50,489 nucleotides of DNA from Acidobacteriota bacterium. GTDB lineage: Bacteria > Acidobacteriota > Terriglobia > Terriglobales > Acidobacteriaceae. Both the position numbers and the translations under genes were made by a program. Location of the stretch: assembly GCA_021836865.1 (NCBI GenBank), contig JAKBHH010000017.1, forward strand, positions 1 through 50,489, read 5' to 3'. Positions 1-9,202 of this stretch are shown here, piece by piece. The notes under the pieces are model-generated. The model had not been told where the DNA came from, ran no database searches, and worked only from the letters and a program-made list of their open reading frames with translations. Numbering within the stretch: the stretch's first letter is position 1; each line of letters starts with the position of its first letter.

Positions 1-912
1 GGGCAACAGTCCAGGACCGATGATGCCCCAGTGAGGGATGAGAAATAGCTCCTGCCAGACATAAAGGCTGTACGAGATCACACCCAGAAACTTCAGATGC
101 TTCCATTCAAGCAACTTTGAAGCGGCAAGTTTCTCGTTGGTGCTTGTGGACGCGATCATGGCGGCGATCAGAAGCGATTCCGAGAGGGTGATCAGTGCCT
201 GGTCGCGGTAGTAATAGACAACCCATATGTAGGCCGGAAGAGCTATCCGGAAGATCCAACTGCTGTGCCGGCCCAGCCAGATGCGGGCCGCATCCTTCTC
301 AAGCAATATCGCCAACGCACAGCCTATCAGTAGCGCATCGCAGCGGACCTCGGTGTGGGTCGCCAGCAAGGCCTGGTTGTAATGATTCCATTCCAGAAAG
401 CGAAAGAGCGCGCACGATCCAATCCCAAGGACTGCGAGGCGAAGCGACCATGCCCGTCCAAAATAGGCAAGAATGGGCGGCCATACCAGATAGAATTGCT
501 CCTCGATGGAAAGTGACCAGAAGTGAAGGGTAAGTGCGTTCGAATTGTTCTCGACCGGCGGAATATAGTTGCGCAGGAAGACAAGGCACGAGATCAAATC
601 CTTGCCTATGAGGTGGAGGCCTGTCAGGTGGGTGATCAGGACCAGAAAAAGCAGATAGGTCCAGGCGCAAGGCATAAGTCGAAAGAATCGCCGCCCATAA
701 AAGTGCCTGAGATCGATCCGTTCTTCTTTCAGCAGAAGCGAAGTGATCAGATAACCGCTCAGCACAAAAAAGATGGTGACGCCATGCGAACCAAGATTAA
801 GCCAGCTATAACTTCCTATCGGCCGGTTACGAAGGCCCACCTGCAAATGCGTCAACAGCACGAGCAGGATTGCTATACCGCGCCATCCATCGAGAGTAGG
901 AATCCGCTTCAT
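1..912 (-). CDS. Acyltransferase 3 family membrane protein (OafA/YrhL-like), 3' end outside window
   Basis: The minus strand reads open for 304 codons from an ATG at 912 down to base 1, so the C-terminus lies beyond the window. The protein starts MKRIPTLDGWRG and then has a hydrophobic helix containing the His of the family signature (His22). Next come FFVLSGYLIT near residue 50, an Arg-rich loop with FYGRRFFRL, and LSIEEQFYLVWPP near residue 135. These are hallmarks of the acyltransferase 3 family, integral membrane enzymes that O-acylate polysaccharides, lipid A or other cell-surface glycans. Several further hydrophobic segments follow to the edge. No strong ribosome binding site precedes the ATG. 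The exact acceptor cannot be told. Family assignment is firm; role in surface glycan modification is inferred. Confidence 0.9.
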   Translation of the reverse strand, partial: MKRIPTLDGWRGIAILLVLLTHLQVGLRNRPIGSYSWLNLGSHGVTIFFVLSGYLITSLLLKEERIDLRHFYGRRFFRLMPCAWTYLLFLVLITHLTGLHLIGKDLISCLVFLRNYIPPVENNSNALTLHFWSLSIEEQFYLVWPPILAYFGRAWSLRLAVLGIGSCALFRFLEWNHYNQALLATHTEVRCDALLIGCALAILLEKDAARIWLGRHSSWIFRIALPAYIWVVYYYRDQALITLSESLLIAAMIASTSTNEKLAASKLLEWKHLKFLGVISYSLYVWQELFLIPHWGIIGPGLLP

Positions 913-1189
913 CGAGTATCTGTTGAATAAGTAACCTTGCTTAGGGATCTAGGGCAGAGCCTGCATATTTGCGAGCGCTCCTCGTGTCATCAAAATACCA
1001 TAGACCCGGCCGCGGGATTGGAGCCGCGACTTAAGCCGCACTGCAAGCCACCTTTCCGTGATGGACGGGCTGTTCTCAGGCGCAAGGTCGTGCGGCCATG
1101 TGGTCCAACGAATGGGAGCGCTGGCCTCGGCCAGGGTGCGCAATAAAGATGCGCCCTGCCTTGCCGATGTAGGGATTGAAGAGGCAGGC

Positions 1190-2083
1190 ATGTCCGATCG
1201 CGTGGAGTTGATGGAAGCGGCGCTGGAAGGCCATCCGGAGGGCATTGCTCTGCTGAATGCGGCGGGCCGCGTGCTGTTCTGGAACCGTGCGGCGGAAGCG
1301 ATGACCGGGTTTGCGGGGATTGAGATGGTGGCGCGGACCGTTCCCTGGGCGCTGGAGCCGCTGCTGCACGTGGAAGGAGCCGAGGACGAAGCCGGTCCGC
1401 AGGAAGAGTCGCGCGGATTGCGCGGAGCACTGGTGCACGGCCAGCACAAGCTGGGGCACGACCTGGCCGTTGCGCTGCGAAGGCTGATTCTGCGCGGCGG
1501 CATGGGCGAGCGCATCGGCACGGCCATCCTGTTTCATCCCGCCGAGTGTGTGGATGCGCTGCCGCATGGCGAGGCCGGCGGCAACTCCGCGATGGAGGAG
1601 ACGCAGGCGAATCTGGAAGAGCGCGTGGAGGCGTTGCACGGAGAGTGTCTGCGTCGCGGCGCGCCGTTCGGTCTGCTGTGGATTACCGTGGATCAGGCGC
1701 ACGAGCTGCGCAAGACGCATGGGGCACGGGCCTGCGAGGCAATGCTGGAGCGGATGGAGCGTACGCTGGCAGCAGGATTGCATCCGAGCGAGGAAATGGG
1801 CAGATGGGGCGAGGATGAGTTTCTGGTGCTGGCGCATGAGTCCGATACCGTGGCACTGGCTGCACGGGCGCAGGCGTTGGCCGGATTGGCACGGACCGCG
1901 GAATTCCGCTGGTGGGGAGACAGGGTTTCGCTCACGGTAAGCGTGGGCGCGGGCCAGGCGGGGCCAGCCGAGACGCTGGCGGAGCTGCTGGAGCGAGCCC
2001 AGGCCGCGATGCGCGCCAGCATTCATGCGGGGGGCAATCACGTAACGGCAGCGCCGGGGAGGCCGACATGTTTGCGATCGTAG
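1190..2083 (+). CDS. PAS domain plus variant GGDEF (GEDEF) protein
   Basis: 297 residues from the ATG at 1190, chosen because an AGAGG-like site precedes it and the PAS-like domain starts immediately. Residues 8-60 look like a PAS fold (ALEGHPEGIALLNAAGRVLFWN). Residues about 135-290 are a GGDEF domain: RWGEDEF at 205-211 aligns with RYGGDEF, and AMRASIHAGGNHV near 273-285 aligns with the end of the domain. The second glycine of the signature is Glu, and the usual AK before the GRN-like end is AS, so diguanylate cyclase activity is doubtful; it could be weak, or the domain could act as a GTP or c-di-GMP-related sensor. The gene overlaps motA by 16 bases, suggesting translational coupling and a role linked to the flagellar motor (inference). 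Confidence 0.75.
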   Translation: MSDRVELMEAALEGHPEGIALLNAAGRVLFWNRAAEAMTGFAGIEMVARTVPWALEPLLHVEGAEDEAGPQEESRGLRGALVHGQHKLGHDLAVALRRLILRGGMGERIGTAILFHPAECVDALPHGEAGGNSAMEETQANLEERVEALHGECLRRGAPFGLLWITVDQAHELRKTHGARACEAMLERMERTLAAGLHPSEEMGRWGEDEFLVLAHESDTVALAARAQALAGLARTAEFRWWGDRVSLTVSVGAGQAGPAETLAELLERAQAAMRASIHAGGNHVTAAPGRPTCLRS

Positions 2084-2946
2084 GAATTCTGCTGGTCTTC
2101 GGCGCCGTGATCGGCGGCTTCCTGATGGAGAAGGGACATATCGAGGTCCTCATTCAACCGGCGGAGTTGCTGATTCTGGGTGGCGCGGCGATCGGAACGC
2201 TGCTGGTGGCCAATCCCATGCACATTCTGAAGGGGATTCTAGCCGGACTGAAGGGTGTGCTGGGCGGCTCGCCGTTTGGCAAGGCGCGCTACCTGAGCAC
2301 GCTGAAGATGATGTACCAGTTCCTGAACAAGGTGCGCAAAGAGGGATTGCTGAGCGTGGAGATGGATGTGGAGAAGCCGGGCGAGAGCGCGATCTTCAAG
2401 AACTATCCCGAGTTTCTCAAGGATCATCACGCGCGGGATTTCGTGTGCGACACGCTGCGCATGGCCATTACCGGCGGCGTGGAGCCGTTCGACATGGACC
2501 AGATGATGGAGCTGGACATGGAGGTGCATCACCACGACGCGACCCAGCCGATTGGCGCGCTTTCAACGGTGGCCGATGCGCTGCCGGGTCTGGGCATTGT
2601 GGCCGCCGTGCTGGGCGTGGTCATTACCATGGGCGCGCTGGGCGGCCCTCCGGAGGAGATTGGCCACAAGGTGGCTGCGGCGCTGGTGGGCACGTTTCTC
2701 GGCATTCTGATGTGCTACGGCGTGGTGGGGCCGCTGAGCTCGAACATGGCGAAGACGGCCGAGGACCACAACAGCTACCTGCATGTGCTGCGAGTGCTGT
2801 TGCTCTCGTTCCTAAAGGGTTCCGCGCCTATGATTGCCATCGAGATGGGACGGCGCGCGATTCCCGCGCATGTGCGGCCAAGCTTTGACGAGATGGAGAA
2901 GGGCTGCAAGAACCACCCGGCAGCGGCCGAGCCGGCGGCGGCATGA
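2068..2946 (+). CDS. motA: Flagellar motor stator protein MotA
   Basis: 292 residues. The ATG at 2068 follows GGGGAGG with good spacing and lies inside the end of the upstream GGDEF gene. Two N-terminal membrane helices (FAIVGILLVFGAVIGGFLME and AELLILGGAAIGTLLVANP) precede a cytoplasmic loop with the TLRMAITGG region. Two further helices follow: the proline-containing LPGLGIVAAVLGVVITMG and VAAALVGTFLGILMCYGVVGPL. This is the MotA/PomA arrangement of four helices with the charged torque-generating loop between helices 2 and 3. MotA and MotB form the proton-driven stator in the inner membrane. motB follows after 28 bases, so the two are surely co-transcribed. A short Ala/Pro-rich tail closes the protein. 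Confidence 0.95.
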   Translation: MFAIVGILLVFGAVIGGFLMEKGHIEVLIQPAELLILGGAAIGTLLVANPMHILKGILAGLKGVLGGSPFGKARYLSTLKMMYQFLNKVRKEGLLSVEMDVEKPGESAIFKNYPEFLKDHHARDFVCDTLRMAITGGVEPFDMDQMMELDMEVHHHDATQPIGALSTVADALPGLGIVAAVLGVVITMGALGGPPEEIGHKVAAALVGTFLGILMCYGVVGPLSSNMAKTAEDHNSYLHVLRVLLLSFLKGSAPMIAIEMGRRAIPAHVRPSFDEMEKGCKNHPAAAEPAAA

Positions 2947-2974
2947 AAGCTATGGGCATTGAAGGGAACAGGAG

Positions 2975-3889
2975 ATGATGCCAGCGAGCAAGACGCAGCC
3001 CATCATCATCATTAAGAAAAGGGGTGGGCACGGCGGTCATCATGGCGGCGCGTGGAAGGTGGCGTATGCCGACTTCGTCACGGCGATGATGTCGCTGTTC
3101 ATTGTGCTCTGGCTGATGAACTCAAGCGAGAAGATCAAGAAGGCCGTGGCTGGGTACTTCAACGATCCCAGAGGCACGGCGAGCATGATGGGCACGACGA
3201 TGAGCGGCAACGGCATCACGGTGGAGCAGGTGAGGAAAGACGCGATGCAGAAGCTGAAGGAGAAGCTCGAAGCGGAGATCAAGGCCCGGAAGGATCTAGA
3301 GAAGCTTTCCAAGCAGATTGAGATTACGATCACGCCGGAGGGGCTGCGCATCGAATTGTTGGAGACAAAGAGCGGCACGTTCTATGAGAGCGGCAGTGCG
3401 CGTTTGAGCGAAAGCGGGCAGGAGTTGCTGGCGCTGCTGGCCACCGAACTGAAGACTCTGCCCAATGATCTGCTGATAGAGGGACACACGGATGCGACGC
3501 CATACTCGCAGGAGGCAAGCTACAGCAATTGGGAGCTTTCTGCCGACCGAGCCAATGCGGCGCGGCGTCTGATGCAGGCCGACGGCGTGCGCGGCGATCA
3601 GGTCACGCAGGTGCGCGGGTATGCCGACCAGATGCTGCGCGTGAGGAGCAACCCCTATGATCCGTCGAATCGGCGGATTTCGATTCTCGTGAAGAACCAG
3701 GCGGCGCCGCTGCCGGGTGTCAAATTCGCGCAGGCGGCGGACGGCGCCCCAGCCCCAGAATTGCCCGCCACGACGGCAAAGCCGCCAATGGCCACTGCCG
3801 CGCAGCAGATTGCGCAGGCTAAACCGTCGCCTGCCGCCGGTGGAATGCTGAACCGACTGCAGGGTATACTGCCCAGTCATCCAAAGTAG
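2975..3889 (+). CDS. motB: Flagellar motor stator protein MotB
   Basis: 304 residues with an AGGAGA-type site before tandem ATGs at 2975 and 2978. The N-terminus is basic and His/Gly-rich, then AYADFVTAMMSLFIVLWLM forms the single membrane helix; Asp33 is the proton-binding aspartate. A linker and the plug-like region lead to an OmpA-like peptidoglycan-binding domain (about 120-240) with IEGHTDATP, NWELSADRANAARR and NRRISILV motifs. MotB anchors the stator ring to the cell wall. The C-terminal 60 residues are Ala/Pro-rich and low in complexity. It is the second gene of the GGDEF-motA-motB unit; no other flagellar genes lie in the window. Confidence 0.95.
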   Translation: MMPASKTQPIIIIKKRGGHGGHHGGAWKVAYADFVTAMMSLFIVLWLMNSSEKIKKAVAGYFNDPRGTASMMGTTMSGNGITVEQVRKDAMQKLKEKLEAEIKARKDLEKLSKQIEITITPEGLRIELLETKSGTFYESGSARLSESGQELLALLATELKTLPNDLLIEGHTDATPYSQEASYSNWELSADRANAARRLMQADGVRGDQVTQVRGYADQMLRVRSNPYDPSNRRISILVKNQAAPLPGVKFAQAADGAPAPELPATTAKPPMATAAQQIAQAKPSPAAGGMLNRLQGILPSHPK

Positions 3890-3959
3890 GCCGAGCATCC
3901 CCACAGGAGCGGGACTTGCCAGGTGGATGCGTGCATGGTGTACTCTGTAGAGAATTTAG

Positions 3960-3973
3960 AGAAAGCGTTTACT
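3960..3973 (+). promoter_or_regulatory. LacI/GalR-type operator upstream of araB
   Basis: The sequence AGAAAGCGTTTACT matches the core of the LacI/GalR (CRE-like) consensus TGWAANCGNTNWCA at all defined positions except the outermost three. It is a near palindrome centred on CG and lies 11 bases before the araB start, where a bound repressor would block transcription or initiation. A LacI-family regulator is encoded at 12493-13563. The match was made by eye; binding is inferred. Confidence 0.55.
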
Positions 3974-3984
3974 GGAGGCAGTGG

Positions 3985-5568
3985 ATGGCTATCGTAGCCG
4001 GGGTCGATTTCGGCACACTGAGTGTGCGCGTGACGCTGGTGGACGCCGCAAAGGGCCCGATCGGAACCGCATCTGCGCAATACCCGCTGCACCGCAGGCG
4101 GGACGACCCCAATTTTGCCACGCAGGCACACGCTGACCAGATGAAGGCGCTGGCTGAGGCCACGCGTGAGGTGCTGCGCACTGCGGGCGTGGACGGTGAG
4201 ACGGTGGCCGCGATCGCGCTCGACACCACGGGATCGAGCGTGATCCCTGTGGGCGAGGGGCTGGAACCGCTGGACGAATACTATCTCTGGTGCGATCATC
4301 GCGCCCACGCCGAGGCCGAAGAGATTACGGCCAAGGCCCATGAGACGCACCTGGAAGCGATCGAGTGGTGCGGCGGCGTCTACTCGCACGAGTGGGGCTT
4401 TGCCAAGCTGCTGCACTGGCTGCGCCACAACCCCGAGAAGCGCGACCGCTTTGTCACCGCGCTGGAACACTGCGACATGGTGGCGGCTACGCTGTGCGGC
4501 GTGAAGACGGTGAGCGCATTGAAGCGCAGCGTCTGCGCCATGGGGCACAAGTGGATGTGGAACCCCAAGTGGGGAGGGCTGCCGCCGGAAGAGTTTCTGG
4601 TGGCTGTGGACCCGCTGTTGAAGGGCGTGCGCGCCAGGATGGGCGGCGAATACCTGACCAGCGACCACCTGGCGGGACATCTCGCGCCGGAGTGGGCGGA
4701 GAAATTGGGGCTGCGCGCGGGCATTCCCATTCCAGTGGGCGCATTTGATGCGCACTGGGACGCGCTCGGATCGAACTGCCGCGAGGGCGATGTGGTGAAC
4801 GTGGTGGGCACTTCCACGTGCATCATCGCCATGGCCAAAAAGACAGAGTTGGTGCCGGGCGTGTGCGGCGTGGTGCCGGGCAGTGTGCATCCCGCTTACA
4901 CCGGCATCGAGGCCGGGCTGTCTGCGACGGGCGACATCTTTGAGGCGGTGGCCAAACGCGCCGGAACGACGGTGGCGGCGCTCTCTGAAGGGCTGGACGC
5001 TTACAAGGCTGGGCAGACGGGGCTGCTGCGCCTGAGTTGGGATAACGGCGACCGGACGGTGTTGGTGAATCCCGAGTTGGGCGGAGTGACGCTAGGATGG
5101 AACCTGGTGCACACGGCGCAGGATGAACTTTTTGCCGCCATTGAAGGAACGGCTTTTCACACGCGCATCATTCTGGAGCGCATGGCGGAGCATGGCGTGC
5201 GCGTGGACCGTGTGATCAATGCGGGCGGCGTGCCACAGAAGAGTGAAGTGCTGAATCGCGTCTACGCCAATGTGCTGAACAAGCCGGTGCTGGTCCCGGC
5301 GGGGATTCCCACGAGCCTGGGCTCGGGCATCATGGCGCTGCTGGCGGCTGGAGCATACAAGACGATTGAAGAGGCGCAGGCCGCGGTGTGCCTGCCGCTG
5401 CGCACTGTGGCGCCGGACGAAAAGGCAGCGGCCGTGTACGAACAGCTTTACCGGCACTATCGCGATGTGTATTTTGCGTTGGGGCTGCGGGAGGCGGCGC
5501 CGGTGGCGCTGGGGCGCGTGTTGCCGGAGCTGCGCAGGATCGCGGCCGAGGTGCGCAAGACGATGTAG
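3985..5568 (+). CDS. araB: L-ribulokinase AraB
   Basis: 527 residues, near the usual AraB length of about 560. The ATG at 3985 is preceded by GGAGG; the in-frame upstream extension has no family similarity. The protein opens with GVDFGTLSVRVTLVD, the phosphate-1 loop of the FGGY carbohydrate kinase family in the form typical of ribulokinase. It also has IALDTTGSSVIPV, LWCDHRAHAEAEEI, the VPVGAFDAHWDALG-type central region (seen as IPVGAFDAHWDALG), VVGTSTCIIA and INAGGVPQKSEVLNRVYANVL near residue 410. It phosphorylates L-ribulose to L-ribulose-5-phosphate in arabinose catabolism in the cytosol. No araA or araD lies beside it, so the pathway is dispersed. A LacI-type operator precedes it. Confidence 0.92.
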   Translation: MAIVAGVDFGTLSVRVTLVDAAKGPIGTASAQYPLHRRRDDPNFATQAHADQMKALAEATREVLRTAGVDGETVAAIALDTTGSSVIPVGEGLEPLDEYYLWCDHRAHAEAEEITAKAHETHLEAIEWCGGVYSHEWGFAKLLHWLRHNPEKRDRFVTALEHCDMVAATLCGVKTVSALKRSVCAMGHKWMWNPKWGGLPPEEFLVAVDPLLKGVRARMGGEYLTSDHLAGHLAPEWAEKLGLRAGIPIPVGAFDAHWDALGSNCREGDVVNVVGTSTCIIAMAKKTELVPGVCGVVPGSVHPAYTGIEAGLSATGDIFEAVAKRAGTTVAALSEGLDAYKAGQTGLLRLSWDNGDRTVLVNPELGGVTLGWNLVHTAQDELFAAIEGTAFHTRIILERMAEHGVRVDRVINAGGVPQKSEVLNRVYANVLNKPVLVPAGIPTSLGSGIMALLAAGAYKTIEEAQAAVCLPLRTVAPDEKAAAVYEQLYRHYRDVYFALGLREAAPVALGRVLPELRRIAAEVRKTM

Positions 5569-5581
5569 CGCGCCACGCGCG

Positions 5582-6565
5582 TCACTGCTGCTGCTGCATC
5601 TGCTGCAAGTCGATCGCTTGCATGCGAGGCGCAGAAGGCTGCTGCGCGCGTTCAACAAGCACGCTCCAGTCGTCGGGAATGGGCAGCTTGCGATCGAGCG
5701 CCGGGGGCTGCTCGCTGGCCTCCACCTGCACGGCGACATAGAGCTCGCTGTCAGCGTTGCCGCGAAAGATGCCGTGCGTTGGCGGCACGTCGGCATAGTC
5801 GCGGCCCACCGCGGCACGGATGTGGCGATGATGCGCAATCAGGTTGTTGGTGGGGTCGAAGCCCACCCAGCCAAGGTGGGGAAGCAGCACATCCACCCAG
5901 GCGTGCGTGGCGTCGGGCGTTGAGCGGTCATGGTCCTCACGGCTGCGATACAGATAGCCGGAGACATAGCGGGCCGGAATGCCGACATGACGCAGAAGCG
6001 CGATCATGGTATGGGCGAAGTCCTGGCAAACGCCCTTGCCGCTGACAATGGCTTCATCGATGGGCGAATCGACACGCGTGGAGCGTGGCACATATTCGAA
6101 GTACTCGAAGAGCCTCTGGTTCAGTTCGCGCACCAGCATGAGGGGATCATCGCGGCGGGTTGCGCTCAATTGCGACGCGAGCAGCGTAAGCGCAGGAGTC
6201 TCGACGGCAAAGGTGCTTGGCAGCAGCATCTCCCGGTAGTCGCCCTCGTCGATCATTGCGTCCAGTGCATCCCAGGCATCGGGCGCAAGAAAGCCAGGCA
6301 CATCCGGCAGTGTCTGGTGCTCCACAACGGATTCCGCCACGATCACGAGTTGCGTGTGTTCGCCGGGGATGTCGAAGTGTTGCACGTTGTTTCCCTGGTG
6401 ATCGCGATAGCTGAAGACGCGGCAGCGGGGGCTGACGGAGAGCGAAAAGGTGAGGCAGTGCTGGCTGGCGTCGGAGCGCGGATTCATGCGCGTCTCCATG
6501 ATACTTTCGCGGATGGGCGCCGAGTAGCGGAAGCGCGTGAGATGCCGGATGGAATAGAAATGCAT
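5582..6565 (-). CDS. Transglutaminase-like cysteine peptidase family protein
   Basis: 327 residues; the ATG at 6565 has GGAG eight bases upstream. The N-terminal 150 residues form the beta-rich bacterial transglutaminase N-domain (starts MHFYSIRHLTRFRYSAPI). The catalytic core follows: Cys180 in KGVCQDFAH, His221 in ATHAWVDV and Asp237 in GFDPTNN form the triad. In this family the proteins may cleave or form peptide bonds. The next two upstream genes encode alpha-E and circularly permuted ATP-grasp proteins, a conserved trio predicted to build or modify a peptide. The tail is Gln-rich (QQMQQQQ). It converges on araB with only 13 bases between the stops. Confidence 0.88.
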   Translation of the reverse strand: MHFYSIRHLTRFRYSAPIRESIMETRMNPRSDASQHCLTFSLSVSPRCRVFSYRDHQGNNVQHFDIPGEHTQLVIVAESVVEHQTLPDVPGFLAPDAWDALDAMIDEGDYREMLLPSTFAVETPALTLLASQLSATRRDDPLMLVRELNQRLFEYFEYVPRSTRVDSPIDEAIVSGKGVCQDFAHTMIALLRHVGIPARYVSGYLYRSREDHDRSTPDATHAWVDVLLPHLGWVGFDPTNNLIAHHRHIRAAVGRDYADVPPTHGIFRGNADSELYVAVQVEASEQPPALDRKLPIPDDWSVLVERAQQPSAPRMQAIDLQQMQQQQ

Positions 6566-6577
6566 GGTAGGACTCCG

Positions 6578-7540
6578 TCAGACAGCCAGCGCGGACTGGA
6601 TGGAATAGTGGATGTAGTAGCTGTAAATCAGCTCGTGGATGTGCAGGCACTGGGCGCGGATGTTGTGCAGGAATCGCGCCGAGTCGCCGGCAAGGATTTC
6701 TCCGATGGAGGTGTAGTCGAGCATGGCGTGCAGGCGTCCAATGCCCGCCGTGAGTTCATCGGGAGGCCGGCGTGCGCCGGTGCGCTGAATCGAAGTGACG
6801 GCTTGGCGAATGCCGTCGACCGAGTAGCGAATGGCGTGCGGAAAGTCGCGATTCAGCAGCAGGAATTCGAGGATGCGATCCGGGGTGAGATCGGCGGTAT
6901 AGACCTGGCAGTACGCTTCAAAGGCGGTGCAGCAGCGCAACAGGCCCACCTGCTCAAGATACTGGTAGCCGAAGTCTTCTCGTCCAGGGGCCTGGAAGAG
7001 ATTGGGCTGAAAGACCTCAAGCAGCGTCGCTGTGGCGTAAGCGCGTTCAAGGTAGCGGCCCAGGCGGATGAAGTGCCACCCCTGCCCATGAATCATCGTC
7101 GTATCCGTGACGCCTTTGAATAGGTGAATGCCGTCGATAATGGTCACGAGCATATCGCTGATGTTGGAGTCTGACCGGGCGGCCGTGCGCGGCGCATGGA
7201 TCTGGTGATAGAGGCGGTTGAGCCGTTGCCACTGCTCGGTCGAAATCTCTTCGCGCACCTGGCGAGCGTTCTCTCGTGCGGCGTTCACGGCATAGGTCAC
7301 TGATGCGGGGTCGAGGCTGTCGAAGACAAGGGTCTGCGCCATCTGATCGAGGTCGCCGTTCCAGTCCAGTCCCTTTGGATCGCCGAGTGCTGCCACAAGG
7401 CGGCGCCACCGCGATTCAGCGCTGGCGCCGGCCGTGTCAAGCATCAGGCTCATGGTTACGTCGACCTGACGCGCAGTGTTCTCTGCCCGCTCCAGATAGC
7501 GGCTCATCCAGTAGAGGCTGTCGGCTACGCGCGAAAGCAT
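6578..7540 (-). CDS. Alpha-E domain-containing protein
   Basis: 320 residues from the ATG at 7540, chosen because GGGAGGG lies just upstream and the family start MLSRVADSLYWMSRYLERAENTAR follows; a start at 7588 would overlap the upstream gene. The family (DUF403, alpha-E) is an all-helical protein of unknown biochemistry that nearly always accompanies a circularly permuted ATP-grasp and a transglutaminase, as here. Visible conserved parts include the MSRYLERAENTAR opening, the central MIHGQGWHFIRLGRYLERAYATA segment repeating the RYLERA motif, and FLLLNRDFPHAIRYSV. It lies 12 bases upstream of the transglutaminase start and is co-transcribed. Function is unknown beyond the association. Confidence 0.9.
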   Translation of the reverse strand: MLSRVADSLYWMSRYLERAENTARQVDVTMSLMLDTAGASAESRWRRLVAALGDPKGLDWNGDLDQMAQTLVFDSLDPASVTYAVNAARENARQVREEISTEQWQRLNRLYHQIHAPRTAARSDSNISDMLVTIIDGIHLFKGVTDTTMIHGQGWHFIRLGRYLERAYATATLLEVFQPNLFQAPGREDFGYQYLEQVGLLRCCTAFEAYCQVYTADLTPDRILEFLLLNRDFPHAIRYSVDGIRQAVTSIQRTGARRPPDELTAGIGRLHAMLDYTSIGEILAGDSARFLHNIRAQCLHIHELIYSYYIHYSIQSALAV

Positions 7541-7566
7541 CGTGCTACCCTCCCTGACCGTGCGGA

Positions 7567-9033
7567 TCACTGCGACTCCAGAACCCATGTGTCCTTGCTG
7601 CCGCCGCCCTGCGAGGAGTTGACGACCAGCGAGCCCTTCTCAAGCGCCACGCGGGTCAGCCCTCCGGGCACGATATTGACTTTGTCGCCAAAGAGAATGT
7701 AGGGCCGCAGATCCACGTGGCGCGGCTCAAGATGATTGCCGATCAGACACGGTGCGCGTGAAAAATCCAGCGTGGGCTGCGCGATGTAATTGCGGGGATT
7801 GGCTTCAATCTGGTGGGCAAACTCCTCGCGTTGCCGCGCGGTGGAGTGCGGACCGATCAACATGCCGTAACCGCCGCTCTCGCCCACGGCCTTGACGACC
7901 AACTTGTCCAGGTTGCCCAGCACATGCTGCCGGTCCTTTTCCTCGGTGAGGAGAAACGTCTCGACGTTGGGCAGGATGGCGTCTTCGTCGAGGTAGTAGC
8001 GGATGATGCGCGGTACATAAGCGTAGAGCGCCTTGTCGTCTGCCAGGCCAGTGCCGAAGGCGTTGGTGACAGTGACGTTGCCGGCGCGGTAGGCGTTGAA
8101 TAAGCCCGCGCATCCCAGCGAGGAGTCTCCGCGAAAAACCAGCGGATCGCTGAAGTCGTCGTCCACGCGGCGATAGATGACGTCCACGCGCTTCAGCCCG
8201 TCGGTGGTGCGCATGTAGACAATATTGTCGTGCGTGACAAGATCGCGGCCTTCAACCAGATCGATGCCCATCTGGCGCGCGAGATAGGTGTGTTCGTAAT
8301 AGGCGGAGTTGAAGACTCCCGGCGTCAGCAGCACGATGTTGGGCTCCGGCCGGCCTTCCGGCGCAAGAGAGCGCAGGGTGGAGAGCAGCAACTGCGGATA
8401 ATGTTCGATGGGTCGCACGCCGTAGCTCTGGAAGAGCTGCGGAAAGGTGCGCTTCATCACGCGCCGGTTGGCAAGCATGTAACTGACGCCGGACGGCACG
8501 CGCAGGTTGTCTTCCAGCACCACGAAATCGCCGTTGTCCATCCGCAGCAGATCAGAGCCCACGACGGCGATGTAGACATTGCGCGGCACCTGCAGGCCCC
8601 GCATCTGGCGCCGGTAGTGCTTGCAACTGTAGACCAGTTCGCGCGGGATCACGTGGTCGCTGAGGATTTTGGCATCCGAGTAAATGTCGCGAAGAAAAAG
8701 ATTCAGCGCGGTAATGCGCTGCGTGAGGCCCCGCTCAATGTGATTCCATTCCTGCGCCGTGATCAGGCGCGGCAGCAAATCGTAGGGAAAGATGCGCTCG
8801 GTGCCTTCTTCGCGTCCGTAGACGGTGAAGGTGATGCCCTGGGTGAGGAAGGAGAGCTCCGCACTCTGTTTGCGGCGCAGCAACTCGTCCTGGGGCAGGC
8901 GGGCCAGCGTCTCTGCTAACGCCCGATAGTGCGGCCGCAGATCGCCGCCCGACTCGCGCATCTCATCGAAAGCACGGTCAAGCGGATAGTCTCCGAAAAG
9001 CGTTTCTACCTCCGCGGGATGGCCAGGGCTCAT
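7567..9033 (-). CDS. Circularly permuted type 2 ATP-grasp protein
   Basis: 488 residues, first gene of the minus-strand trio; the ATG at 9033 has no strong Shine-Dalgarno. Family features include [21 protein letters not shown] near 75, [35 protein letters not shown] near 170 (metal and nucleotide binding), [29 protein letters not shown] near 325, [20 protein letters not shown] near 380 and LRPYILFG near 450. ATP-grasp enzymes ligate a carboxylate to an amine through an acyl phosphate. This permuted type was predicted by comparative genomics to make peptide bonds together with alpha-E and transglutaminase partners. The 26 bases between its stop and the next start support an operon. The product is unknown. 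Confidence 0.92.
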   Translation of the reverse strand: MSPGHPAEVETLFGDYPLDRAFDEMRESGGDLRPHYRALAETLARLPQDELLRRKQSAELSFLTQGITFTVYGREEGTERIFPYDLLPRLITAQEWNHIERGLTQRITALNLFLRDIYSDAKILSDHVIPRELVYSCKHYRRQMRGLQVPRNVYIAVVGSDLLRMDNGDFVVLEDNLRVPSGVSYMLANRRVMKRTFPQLFQSYGVRPIEHYPQLLLSTLRSLAPEGRPEPNIVLLTPGVFNSAYYEHTYLARQMGIDLVEGRDLVTHDNIVYMRTTDGLKRVDVIYRRVDDDFSDPLVFRGDSSLGCAGLFNAYRAGNVTVTNAFGTGLADDKALYAYVPRIIRYYLDEDAILPNVETFLLTEEKDRQHVLGNLDKLVVKAVGESGGYGMLIGPHSTARQREEFAHQIEANPRNYIAQPTLDFSRAPCLIGNHLEPRHVDLRPYILFGDKVNIVPGGLTRVALEKGSLVVNSSQGGGSKDTWVLESQ

Positions 9034-9202
9034 GCGGGTACGGCTTTCTTCGACTGCAAATTCAGGGATCTCTCAGCCCATGCGCGAGTCTCCTCGGGAT
9101 GCGGCTCTCCCGATTCTACCCCCTGGGCATCGTCCGTCTCGCCCTGTCCATTTTTTCTAACACTCGCGGCATAAGGGCAGCATCAGGAATCGACGCGTCC
9201 CA

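Noticed and set aside
5930-7123. 397-codon plus-strand frame across the transglutaminase and alpha-E genes
   Set aside because: Shadow of two recognisable genes on the other strand; no start signal or family similarity.
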